DNA from: Deltaproteobacteria bacterium
GTDB lineage: Bacteria; Desulfobacterota; Syntrophia; Syntrophales; UBA2210
DNA: 13,900 nt
NCBI GenBank assembly: GCA_011056825.1
Contig: DSBH01000230.1
Location: 1-13,900 of the forward strand
Direction: 5' to 3'
The notes under the pieces were generated by a model. It had not been told where the DNA came from. It saw nothing but the letters and a program-made list of their open reading frames with translations, and did not search any database. A program made the translations under genes and the position numbers. Of the stretch, positions 6,272 to 12,341 are shown in pieces; the first letter of the stretch is position 1; every line of letters begins with the position of its first letter.

Positions 6272-7531
6272 TCAGAGTTCCCCTGGGCCGCCGATTTTTC
6301 CCAATACAGCCGAGGCCGCCGCGACAACGGGATTCGAGAGGTAAACCTCGCTTTCAGGATGTCCCATGCGCCCCACGAAATTCCTGTTGGTCGTTGCCAG
6401 GGCTCGTTCGCCGGCCGCGAGAATACCCATGTGACCTCCCAGACAGGGGCCGCAACAGGGCGGGCCGATAACGGCATTCGCGTCGAGCAGTGTTTCAACG
6501 ATGCCTTCCCTGACCGCTTCACGGTAAATCCTGGGGGAACCGGGAATGATGATCAATCGAAGTCCCCGGGCCGCCCTTTTCCCCTTCAGCACGGACGCGG
6601 CGTCCCGAAGGTCTTCCAGAGAACCGTTGGTGCATGACCCGATGAATACCTGGTCCAGCGTCACATCTCCACATTCCGAAAGATTTCGGACGTTCGCGGG
6701 CGAATGGGGAAAGGCCACCTGCGGTTCAAGGGACGCCGCGTCGATGGTGATAACCCGTTCATACCGGGCATCGGCGTCGCTCATACGATAAATTGCGCCT
6801 GTCTCGGAGCGTTCATCAACAAACGCGCGGGTGATATCGTCCGGTTCAAAAATGCCGTTCTTGCCCCCCGCTTCGATAGCCATGTTCGCCATGGTGAGCC
6901 GCTGATACATGGGCATGCGCCGAACGGTTTCTCCACCGAACTCCAGGGTCGCGTAACGCGCTCCTTCGACACCGATCATGCCGATGAGATGTAAAATAAT
7001 ATCCTTCCCCCCCACCAGCGGCAACGGTGTGCCCTCGATGTTGACCCGGATAGTGGGCGGTACTTTCAGCCATATTTCTCCGGTCGCCATAATAACGCCG
7101 AGGTCGGTGCTTCCCACGCCTGTTGAAAAAGCGCCCAGCGCTCCGTAAGTACAGGTATGACTGTCGGCGCCGATGACTACCTGACCGGGAAGAACGAGTC
7201 CTTTTTCCGGAAGAATCACGTGCTCGATGCCCACGTCTCCTCCCTCGTAGTAATGCGTTATATTGTGAAGGCGAGCGAATTCTCTCACGAATTTAACTTG
7301 TTGGGCCGACGCTATATCCTTGTTCGGAACGAAATGATCCGCCACGAGGGCAACGGCGTCACGGTCAAAAACAGTCTCCCGGCCTATCTCGTTGAACACC
7401 TTGATAGCGATAGGGGCCGTTATGTCGTTGGCGAGGGCCATATCGACCTTCACCTGAATCAGGTCTCCCGGCGAAACGGCTTTCCTGGCCGCGTGTTCCG
7501 CCAGTATTTTTTCTGTAATGGTCATTGGCAT
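6272..7531 (-). CDS. leuC: 3-isopropylmalate dehydratase large subunit (archaeal-length type)
   Basis: This is the aconitase-superfamily subunit that carries the [4Fe-4S] cluster. The 419 residues match the shorter LeuC class shared by archaea and many anaerobic bacteria, not the ~466-residue E. coli class. Visible are the active-site segment GADSHTCTYGALGAFSTGVGSTD and the three cluster cysteines: Cys300 in IGSCTNGS, and Cys360 and Cys363 in PPCCGPCLGGH (an extra Cys359 precedes Cys360). RYERVITIDAASLEPQVAFPHSP is also typical. The start is ATG 7531 because GGAG lies 8 nt upstream; an earlier in-frame codon would add 17 unsupported residues. It lies 79 nt after leuA. TATTAT (7571-7566, minus) 35-40 nt before the ATG could be a weak internal promoter. 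Homoaconitase is the main alternative, but leuA and leuD next to it favour LeuC. Confidence 0.95.
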   Translation of the reverse strand: MPMTITEKILAEHAARKAVSPGDLIQVKVDMALANDITAPIAIKVFNEIGRETVFDRDAVALVADHFVPNKDIASAQQVKFVREFARLHNITHYYEGGDVGIEHVILPEKGLVLPGQVVIGADSHTCTYGALGAFSTGVGSTDLGVIMATGEIWLKVPPTIRVNIEGTPLPLVGGKDIILHLIGMIGVEGARYATLEFGGETVRRMPMYQRLTMANMAIEAGGKNGIFEPDDITRAFVDERSETGAIYRMSDADARYERVITIDAASLEPQVAFPHSPANVRNLSECGDVTLDQVFIGSCTNGSLEDLRDAASVLKGKRAARGLRLIIIPGSPRIYREAVREGIVETLLDANAVIGPPCCGPCLGGHMGILAAGERALATTNRNFVGRMGHPESEVYLSNPVVAAASAVLGKIGGPGEL

Positions 7532-7610
7532 GAGACAAACTCCAATTGTAAAATTTCTGTGCTCTATAATACAGGACGGCACGGTGGTAAACGTTTTTTT
7601 AATTCTTTTT

Positions 7611-9197
7611 TCAGAGCGACGGCTTCTCCGTTCGTTTCGTGTCCGGGGTCCTCAGCGAGTCAAGACGGTTCAGGGCATTGATATAGGCCTTCGCCGTCGC
7701 CACCAGGACATCCGGATCGGACCCCCTACCGATGACGCTGTGCCCGTTGAACCCGAGCTGGACCGTAACCACGCCCTGCGCGTCCGTCCCGCCGGTTATG
7801 GCGTTCACGACATACTTGATCAGCGAGTGTTTTGTCCGGGTTATTTTTTTGATCGCCGCGACCGTCGCATCAACCGGCCCGACGCCGAACTCGGCGTCCT
7901 GTTTCTCTTTCCCCTCCACTTCCATACGCACCGCCGCCATCGGCATTGCGGCATTGCCGGATATCACGTTCAGGTACAGCAACTTGTACTTGTCCGGTTT
8001 TCTAAAAATGGTGTCCGAAATAAGTTCCTCCAGATCCTCATCAAAGATCTGTTTTTTGACATCAGCCAATTCCTTGAAGCGTTTGAAGGCACGGCTGAGT
8101 TCATCATCAGTCAGCATGAAACCGATTTTTTTCAGGCGTTCTTTCACGGCGTGTCTGCCCGAATGTTTTCCCAGCACAATATTGGTATCCGTCACTCCCA
8201 CGCTTTGAGGCGTCATTATTTCATAGGTAATTTTTTCCTTGATGAGTCCATCCTGGTGTATGCCGGATTCGTGTGCAAACGCGTTCGCTCCTACAATAGC
8301 CTTGTTTGGCTGCACGGGAATGCCGGTTATGTCCGTAAGCAACCGCGACGTCCGGTAAATGTGTTTCGTGTCGATGTTTGTCGAGAACCCCAGAATATCT
8401 TTTCGCGTTTCCAGGGCCATGACGATTTCTTCCAGCGACGTGTTGCCGGCACGCTCGCCTATACCGTTTACGGCGCACTCCACCTGCCGGGCTCCCTGTT
8501 TAAGTGCCGCTATGGAATTGGCGACGGCTACGCCGAGATCATTGTGACAGTGGACGGAAATCACGGTGTTGTTAATGTTTTTCACCTTCTCAAAAAGGTA
8601 ACCAATGAGATCTCCCAGTTCATCCGGCATGGTGTAGCCCACTGTGTCGGGAATATTTACCGTCGTGGCCCCCGCTTCGATGACGGCCTGCACCATGTCG
8701 ACCAGATAATCACGGTCACTTCGGGTGGCATCCATGGGAGAAAATTCAATATTGTCCGTGTATTCACGTGCGTGTCGCACGGCGTCCACGGCTTCCTTCA
8801 AGACCTGTTCCCTGCTTTTCTTCAATTGATACCGGAGGTGGATATCGGATGACGAGATAAAGGTATGAATGCGGGGATGAGCCGCTTCTGCGATTGCCTT
8901 CCAGGCTCGATCGATATCGTTGCGATCGGCACGGGCAAGAGCCGCGATCTGGGGTTTCCGAATATGCCTGGCTATTTCCTGGACAGCGATAAAATCACCT
9001 TCCGACGCGACGGGGAAGCCCGCCTCGATAATGTCGACCCCCAGTTTCTCGAGGTGGCGGGCCATGCGGAGCTTTTCGTCGAGATTCATGCTGAATCCCG
9101 GCGACTGCTCGCCGTCCCGCAGGGTCGTGTCGAAAATGTATACCCTGTTATCATTCCGCTTCTTTACCTTTTCCCTTTTCTGTGCCGTCTTCCTCAT
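7611..9197 (-). CDS. leuA: 2-isopropylmalate synthase
   Basis: This enzyme condenses acetyl-CoA with 2-oxoisovalerate, the first committed step to leucine. The 528-residue product has the full-length layout: a TIM-barrel catalytic domain, then a C-terminal LeuA_dimer regulatory domain (from about residue 400), where leucine feedback would act. Motifs are DTTLRDGEQSPG (23-34, metal-binding Asp23), HCHNDLGVA (His216, His218), NGIGERAGNTSLEEI (Asn252) and the substrate-linker segment AHESGIHQDG. The start is firm: AAAGGAGGAGGAAATG. A strong terminator hairpin lies only about 45 nt upstream, with no promoter in between, so expression depends on passing that hairpin. The neighbours leuC and leuD follow on the same strand. 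The E in DGEQSPG and the context distinguish it from the CimA paralogue upstream. Confidence 0.96.
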   Translation of the reverse strand: MRKTAQKREKVKKRNDNRVYIFDTTLRDGEQSPGFSMNLDEKLRMARHLEKLGVDIIEAGFPVASEGDFIAVQEIARHIRKPQIAALARADRNDIDRAWKAIAEAAHPRIHTFISSSDIHLRYQLKKSREQVLKEAVDAVRHAREYTDNIEFSPMDATRSDRDYLVDMVQAVIEAGATTVNIPDTVGYTMPDELGDLIGYLFEKVKNINNTVISVHCHNDLGVAVANSIAALKQGARQVECAVNGIGERAGNTSLEEIVMALETRKDILGFSTNIDTKHIYRTSRLLTDITGIPVQPNKAIVGANAFAHESGIHQDGLIKEKITYEIMTPQSVGVTDTNIVLGKHSGRHAVKERLKKIGFMLTDDELSRAFKRFKELADVKKQIFDEDLEELISDTIFRKPDKYKLLYLNVISGNAAMPMAAVRMEVEGKEKQDAEFGVGPVDATVAAIKKITRTKHSLIKYVVNAITGGTDAQGVVTVQLGFNGHSVIGRGSDPDVLVATAKAYINALNRLDSLRTPDTKRTEKPSL

Positions 9198-9242
9198 TTC
9201 CTCCTCCTTTGCACACGTTCGGCTTTCACCTTTTCATACAAA

Positions 9243-9275
9243 TAAAAAAGGCCATGGGCGTGGCGCCCATGGCCT
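9243..9275 (-). terminator. Intrinsic terminator in the leuA leader (candidate attenuator)
   Basis: On minus, AGGCCATGGGC (9275-9265) pairs perfectly with GCCCATGGCCT (9259-9249) around a 5-nt loop, and the stem runs straight into six T followed by ATT. On plus there is no T-run, so it acts on minus. It stands 25 nt after the stop of the leucine-rich leader peptide and about 45 nt before leuA. Confidence 0.85.
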
Positions 9276-9299
9276 CTCTCATTTCTCCGTGTAAAACTT

Positions 9300-9413
9300 T
9301 TATTCGGTCAGAAGGGCGGGCGACACGCGAACGATATGCACACCGGTAAGAGCGAGTCCAAGACCCGAAAGGCTCAACAGGTTGCCAAGAATCGTTCGTC
9401 CGTTACCGGTCAC
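9300..9413 (-). CDS. Candidate leucine-rich leader peptide of leuA (37 residues, GTG start)
   Basis: AAGGAG (9427-9422) lies 8 nt before GTG 9413, an ideal ribosome-binding site, and the frame ends at TAA 9302-9300. The peptide has 9 Leu in 37 residues (positions 9, 12, 13, 15, 18, 20, 22, 34, 35), clustered as ILGNLLSLSGLGLALTG, plus two Ile and three Val. It is followed by a strong terminator and then leuA. This is the arrangement of a leader peptide whose translation senses charged leucine tRNA. Unlike the E. coli leu leader, the Leu codons are spaced rather than consecutive, and they use CTT, CTG, CTC and TTG. The Leu codons lie between the two halves of interlocked inverted repeats (9328-9349 and 9391-9410). 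The alternative is a tiny hydrophobic membrane protein. Confidence 0.6.
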   Translation of the reverse strand: MTGNGRTILGNLLSLSGLGLALTGVHIVRVSPALLTE

Positions 9414-9444
9414 CCGTACTACTCCTTGAAAAGATTAGATACAG

Positions 9445-9473
9445 CTTCTACATTATGAATAAATACGTGTCAA
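9445..9473 (-). promoter_or_regulatory. Candidate promoter of the leuA leader
   Basis: TTGACA (9473-9468), 17 nt, then TAGAAG (9450-9445), 43 nt after the cimA stop. The -35 box is perfect and the -10 box is poor. The same CGTTGACA-N17-TAG pattern is found before the cimA leader, which supports both. It lets leuACD be expressed apart from cimA. Confidence 0.45.
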
Positions 9474-9515
9474 CGATTATTTTCACGTCTTCCCGCAATA
9501 CGCGACAAGTGGCTT

Positions 9516-11105
9516 TCAATCTTTTCTCTCTTCCTTGCTCAGCTTATACTGCAGGCTGTCAACCAGCGCCCGCCAGCTGGCCTCGATAATATTGCCCGAA
9601 ACACCGATAGTGGTCCAGACATCCTCACCGTCTCCCGATTCGAGAAGCACCCTGACCTTGGCCGCGGTCCCATCGCTGCCTTCGATAATGCGAACCTTAA
9701 AATCAACCAGGTGCATTTCATCCACCTCGGGATAAAATTTTCTCAGGGCTTTCCGCAGGGCGTTGTCAAGGGCGTTCACGGGACCATTCCCCTCGGCGGC
9801 GGTAATTTCCTGTTCCTTTCCAACGGAAATCTTGATGGTCGCCTGTGAACTGGAAATCCTTCTACGCTTTCTCTGGTCGATCACGTTGAATGATACCAGT
9901 TCAAAGGGTTCCCTGAATTCCCCCAGGGTTTTTTTTATGAGCAACGCCAGCGATCCGTCGGCAGTATCGAACTGGTATCCTTCGTCCTCCATTTTCTTGA
10001 TTTCCCGGACAACCCTGCGGCTCACGTCGTCCGAATCATCAAGAGATATTCCCAGTTCCCGAGCCTTGTATTCTATGTTACTCCTGCCGGCAAGATCGGA
10101 CACGATAACGCGCCGGTGGTTCCCTACCAGTTCCGGGTCGGTATGTTCATAAGCGGTCGGGTTCTTGAGCACGGCGCTTACGTGAACACCACCTTTATGA
10201 GCAAACGCGCTTTTGCCCGTGTAAGGACGGGCGTTCACCGGGGGAACATTCGCTACATCGCTGACGTAGAGCGACAGGGCCGTGAGATTTTCCAGCGATG
10301 ATCCGGGAACGCAGCGTCCGTTCATCTTGAGATGCACGTTTCCGATAACGGTTACCAGGTCGGCATTGCCGCAACGCTCTCCGTATCCGTTGACGGTCCC
10401 CTGGGCCATGCGGACTCCCGCTCTCACGGCGGTAATAGTATTTGCCACGGCAAGTCCGCAATCGTTGTGAGCATGAATTCCCAGGCGTTCTGCGGGAACA
10501 ATCTTTTTGACCTCTTCCACGATATCGGCCAGTTCCCATGTCATGGTTCCGCCGTTGGTGTCGCACAGAACAATCCAGTCCGCGCCGTCCGACAGGGCCC
10601 TCTCAATCGTTTTCAGGGCGTATGATGGATTATGCTTGAATCCATCGAAAAAATGCTCGGCGTCATAAACGACTTCCTTGCCCCGGGATTTCAGGTACGA
10701 GACGGATTCTCCTATCATATCAAGATTTTCTTCGAGCGAAACGCCAAGAATGTCCGTCGCGTGCAGATCCCAACTCTTGCCGAAAATCGTTGTCACGGGC
10801 GTGCACGCGTCGATCAGGGCGCGTATGTTGGGACACTCTTCGGGCGTCACGCCCTGTTTACGAGTGCTTCCGAACGCCGCCAGGCGAATATTTTTAAATT
10901 TCTCCCGTTTTGCCAGTTTAAAAAACCGCAAGTCCTTTGGATTCGATCCCGGCCAGCCACCTTCGATATAATGAAAGCCGGCCTCATCAAGCTTGCGGGC
11001 GATCTTGATTTTTTCCTCTGCCGTTACACTCACCTGCTCGCCCTGGGTCCCGTCGCGTAGTGTGGTGTCATAGATAATTACGTCTTCACCCGTGCGTTTC
11101 ATCAT
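9516..11105 (-). CDS. cimA: (R)-citramalate synthase
   Basis: This LeuA-like enzyme condenses acetyl-CoA with pyruvate to citramalate, the threonine-independent entry to isoleucine. The 529 residues show DTTLRDGTQGEQVS (13-26), AFGSTRKQ, the distinctive VVYDAEHFFDGFKHNP (about 146-161), DTNGGTMTWE, HAHNDCGLA (211-219), YGERCGNADL and AHKGGVHVSA, then a C-terminal LeuA_dimer domain. The GTQ form of the first motif and the EHFFDGF segment match the Geobacter-type citramalate synthase rather than LeuA. The isoleucine-rich leader peptide upstream is independent support for an isoleucine role. The start ATG 11105 has AAGGAG 5 nt upstream; ATG 11102 is also possible, and the in-frame GTG at 11111 has no space for a ribosome-binding site. 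Homocitrate synthase is a less likely alternative. Confidence 0.92.
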   Translation of the reverse strand: MMKRTGEDVIIYDTTLRDGTQGEQVSVTAEEKIKIARKLDEAGFHYIEGGWPGSNPKDLRFFKLAKREKFKNIRLAAFGSTRKQGVTPEECPNIRALIDACTPVTTIFGKSWDLHATDILGVSLEENLDMIGESVSYLKSRGKEVVYDAEHFFDGFKHNPSYALKTIERALSDGADWIVLCDTNGGTMTWELADIVEEVKKIVPAERLGIHAHNDCGLAVANTITAVRAGVRMAQGTVNGYGERCGNADLVTVIGNVHLKMNGRCVPGSSLENLTALSLYVSDVANVPPVNARPYTGKSAFAHKGGVHVSAVLKNPTAYEHTDPELVGNHRRVIVSDLAGRSNIEYKARELGISLDDSDDVSRRVVREIKKMEDEGYQFDTADGSLALLIKKTLGEFREPFELVSFNVIDQRKRRRISSSQATIKISVGKEQEITAAEGNGPVNALDNALRKALRKFYPEVDEMHLVDFKVRIIEGSDGTAAKVRVLLESGDGEDVWTTIGVSGNIIEASWRALVDSLQYKLSKEERKD

Positions 11106-11118
11106 TTTCACTCCTTTT

Positions 11119-11159
11119 AAAAAAAACCCGCCCCCAGCAAGCCGCTGGTGGCGGGTTTT
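11119..11159 (-). terminator. Intrinsic terminator in the cimA leader (attenuator)
   Basis: On minus the arms 11159-11144 and 11138-11123 form a 16-bp stem with one A-G mismatch and a 5-nt loop. The stem runs into a stretch of eight T at 11126-11119, directly before the cimA ribosome-binding site. A terminator this strong between promoter and gene only makes sense as a regulated attenuator. Confidence 0.9.
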
Positions 11160-11242
11160 GAAGTCCTTTTTCCGTAGACTATTCCATCACCAGGCCGCGC
11201 ACGGATGCGTCCTCCGAATTATGCCGCTGATAATAATGATGG
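11145..11242 (-). promoter_or_regulatory. Isoleucine attenuator: alternative RNA pairings of the cimA leader
   Basis: Segment 1 (CCATCA, 11242-11237, overlapping the first Ile codon) can pair with segment 2 (TGATGG, 11189-11184), extendable by two G-U and one A-U pair. Segment 2 as CTGGTGATGG (11193-11184) can instead pair with segment 3, CCGCCACCAG (11154-11145), in 9 of 10 positions with one G-U. Segment 3 is the first arm of the terminator. The leader stop codon (11189-11187) lies inside segment 2. So a ribosome stalled on Ile codons frees 2:3 (antiterminator), and one that reaches the stop blocks segment 2 and allows the terminator. Pairings were worked out by eye. Confidence 0.75.
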
Positions 11243-11264
11243 TGGAAAAGTCCCTGTTCGCCAT
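11187..11264 (-). CDS. Isoleucine-rich leader peptide of cimA (25 residues)
   Basis: ATG 11264 is preceded by AAGGA, and the frame ends at TGA 11189-11187. The peptide contains STIIIISGIIRR: codons ATC ATT ATT ATC in a row, then ATA ATT, i.e. six Ile in residues 9-16. It is followed by mutually exclusive hairpins and a strong terminator before cimA. Peptides of this type act only as sensors: scarce Ile-tRNA stalls the ribosome and lets transcription continue into the gene. The four other residues before the run (NRDF) and the tail (RTHPCAAW) show nothing special. The combination of an isoleucine run with the first isoleucine enzyme downstream makes the assignment strong. Confidence 0.85.
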   Translation of the reverse strand: MANRDFSTIIIISGIIRRTHPCAAW

Positions 11265-11295
11265 GCTTTCCAATCCTTGTAAATGCAGGCCTCAC

Positions 11296-11324
11296 TAACT
11301 ACAGCAAAAGGACACGCCTGTCAA
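11296..11324 (-). promoter_or_regulatory. Candidate promoter of the cimA leader
   Basis: TTGACA (11324-11319), a 17-nt spacer, then TAGTTA (11301-11296). It predicts a start near 11289, about 25 nt before the leader-peptide ATG, as expected for an attenuator leader. The -35 box is perfect and the -10 box weak. It begins 46 nt after the stop of the lipoprotein gene. Confidence 0.6.
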
Positions 11325-11370
11325 CGTAAATATGCTTTCTTTTTTTTTACGCACGCCTGCGGGAAAACCT

Positions 11371-12174
11371 TCAGAGATAACTCCGTCCCCCCAGGAATCG
11401 ACGCCGGTAATAGGCATTGTCAAGTGAATCAACGGAGACCTGTCGGCCCGCCCTGGGTGCGTGAATAAAACGCCCACCACCGGCGTAAATACCGACATGC
11501 GACACCTGCCCTTTCCCCGAGGTGTCGAAGAACACCAGATCGCCTTCCGACAGGGCTTTTGGATTGACGGGATTTCCTGCCATGAACTGGGCGCGGGAAG
11601 TACGTGGAAGGCTGAACCCGTTGAGCCGGTATACTGACATGGCAAGCCCGCTGCAATCAAAACCGTCCTTCGGGGAATTTCCTCCCCACTTGTAGGGAAC
11701 GCCGAGAAAGCTTCGGGCCGTTTGTACAAGCCTCGTTCTAACGTATCGGTCGCCCAGGCGGGCCCGGCTGGCCAGGGTGTACTGGTCGGGCCTGACTATA
11801 TAGAACTCTTCGATAATGTTCTGTGCTTCAAGTTCTTTCGCTTTCGCAAGCGCTTCTTCACGGGTGGGAAAATCGCCGAACCGGACCTTGTACAAATCCC
11901 GTTCATAAACAAAATAATAGGCGTCCAGGTTGTATTCATTGAGATAATCGGTCAGGCGACTCGCATTGCCCACGTTTGAAAAAGCACCAGCCTGAATCGT
12001 GAATCCCAAAGGTGCCAGTTTCGCCGGTTGTTCTGGATGTGCCCGAGGGTGTGGAGATACAGGTGGAGGAGGAGCGGTGCGGACTGTACAGGCTGAAAGC
12101 ACCAGAAGCAAGAACAGGCAAAACAGTCGAGACTTCAACCTCCCTCCCGCCTGTTTCCGAGTTTTCATCACCAT
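11371..12174 (-). CDS. SPOR and NlpC/P60 domain lipoprotein (probable peptidoglycan hydrolase)
   Basis: The protein has 267 residues. An N-terminal signal peptide (KSRLFCLFLLLVLSAC) ends in a lipobox LSAC with Cys29, so it is likely a lipid-anchored envelope protein. A Pro-rich linker follows, then a SPOR-like domain (GFTIQAGAFSNVGNASRLTDYL to about residue 128), which in this family binds glycan strands stripped of peptides, then a C40 NlpC/P60 peptidase domain with VPYKWGGNSPKDGFDCSGL (catalytic Cys174), SHVGIY (His226) and FIHAP (His238). Family members cut gamma-D-Glu-meso-DAP bonds in cell wall stem peptides. ATG 12174 has AAAGGA 6 nt upstream; ATGs at 12180 and 12168 are in frame alternatives. 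It diverges from the MATE gene and precedes the cimA promoter, with no clear terminator of its own. Confidence 0.9.
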   Translation of the reverse strand: MVMKTRKQAGGRLKSRLFCLFLLLVLSACTVRTAPPPPVSPHPRAHPEQPAKLAPLGFTIQAGAFSNVGNASRLTDYLNEYNLDAYYFVYERDLYKVRFGDFPTREEALAKAKELEAQNIIEEFYIVRPDQYTLASRARLGDRYVRTRLVQTARSFLGVPYKWGGNSPKDGFDCSGLAMSVYRLNGFSLPRTSRAQFMAGNPVNPKALSEGDLVFFDTSGKGQVSHVGIYAGGGRFIHAPRAGRQVSVDSLDNAYYRRRFLGGRSYL

Positions 12175-12341
12175 TCCCATTCCTTTTCCGATTGCCGCCG
12201 AACCAGCGTACCGATTACGAAAAAATATAATCTACCATAGATGTTCTTTTCAACCCTTTTCCCGCTCCATCAATTCCCTTGAATTACGATCCTCAGCAGC
12301 GTAGAAAGAGCGCTGTTTCAAAATCACTGAAGGAGTCGCCG

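Noticed and set aside
7518..8852. A 444-codon open frame on plus, opposite leuA and the leuC start
   Set aside because: It is antisense to two well-recognised enzymes, its composition (His/Arg/Phe-rich) is that of a shadow frame, and it shows no domain.
9300..9413. T-box riboswitch as explanation for the leuA leader
   Set aside because: The conserved T-box sequence (AGGGTGGNACCGCG type) and the specifier-loop arrangement were not found. The GGGTGACCGG string is at the peptide start and does not fit.
11325..11370. A run of nine A/T bases next to a CGCA/TGCG stem after the lipoprotein gene, considered as its terminator
   Set aside because: On minus the stem is followed by A, not T, and has only 4 bp. 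On plus the T-run precedes the stem. It does not fit an intrinsic terminator in either direction.
12279..12341. An upstream TTG start for the MATE transporter
   Set aside because: No ribosome-binding site there, while GTG 12342 has AAGGAG at 6 nt and the extra 21 residues have no family support.
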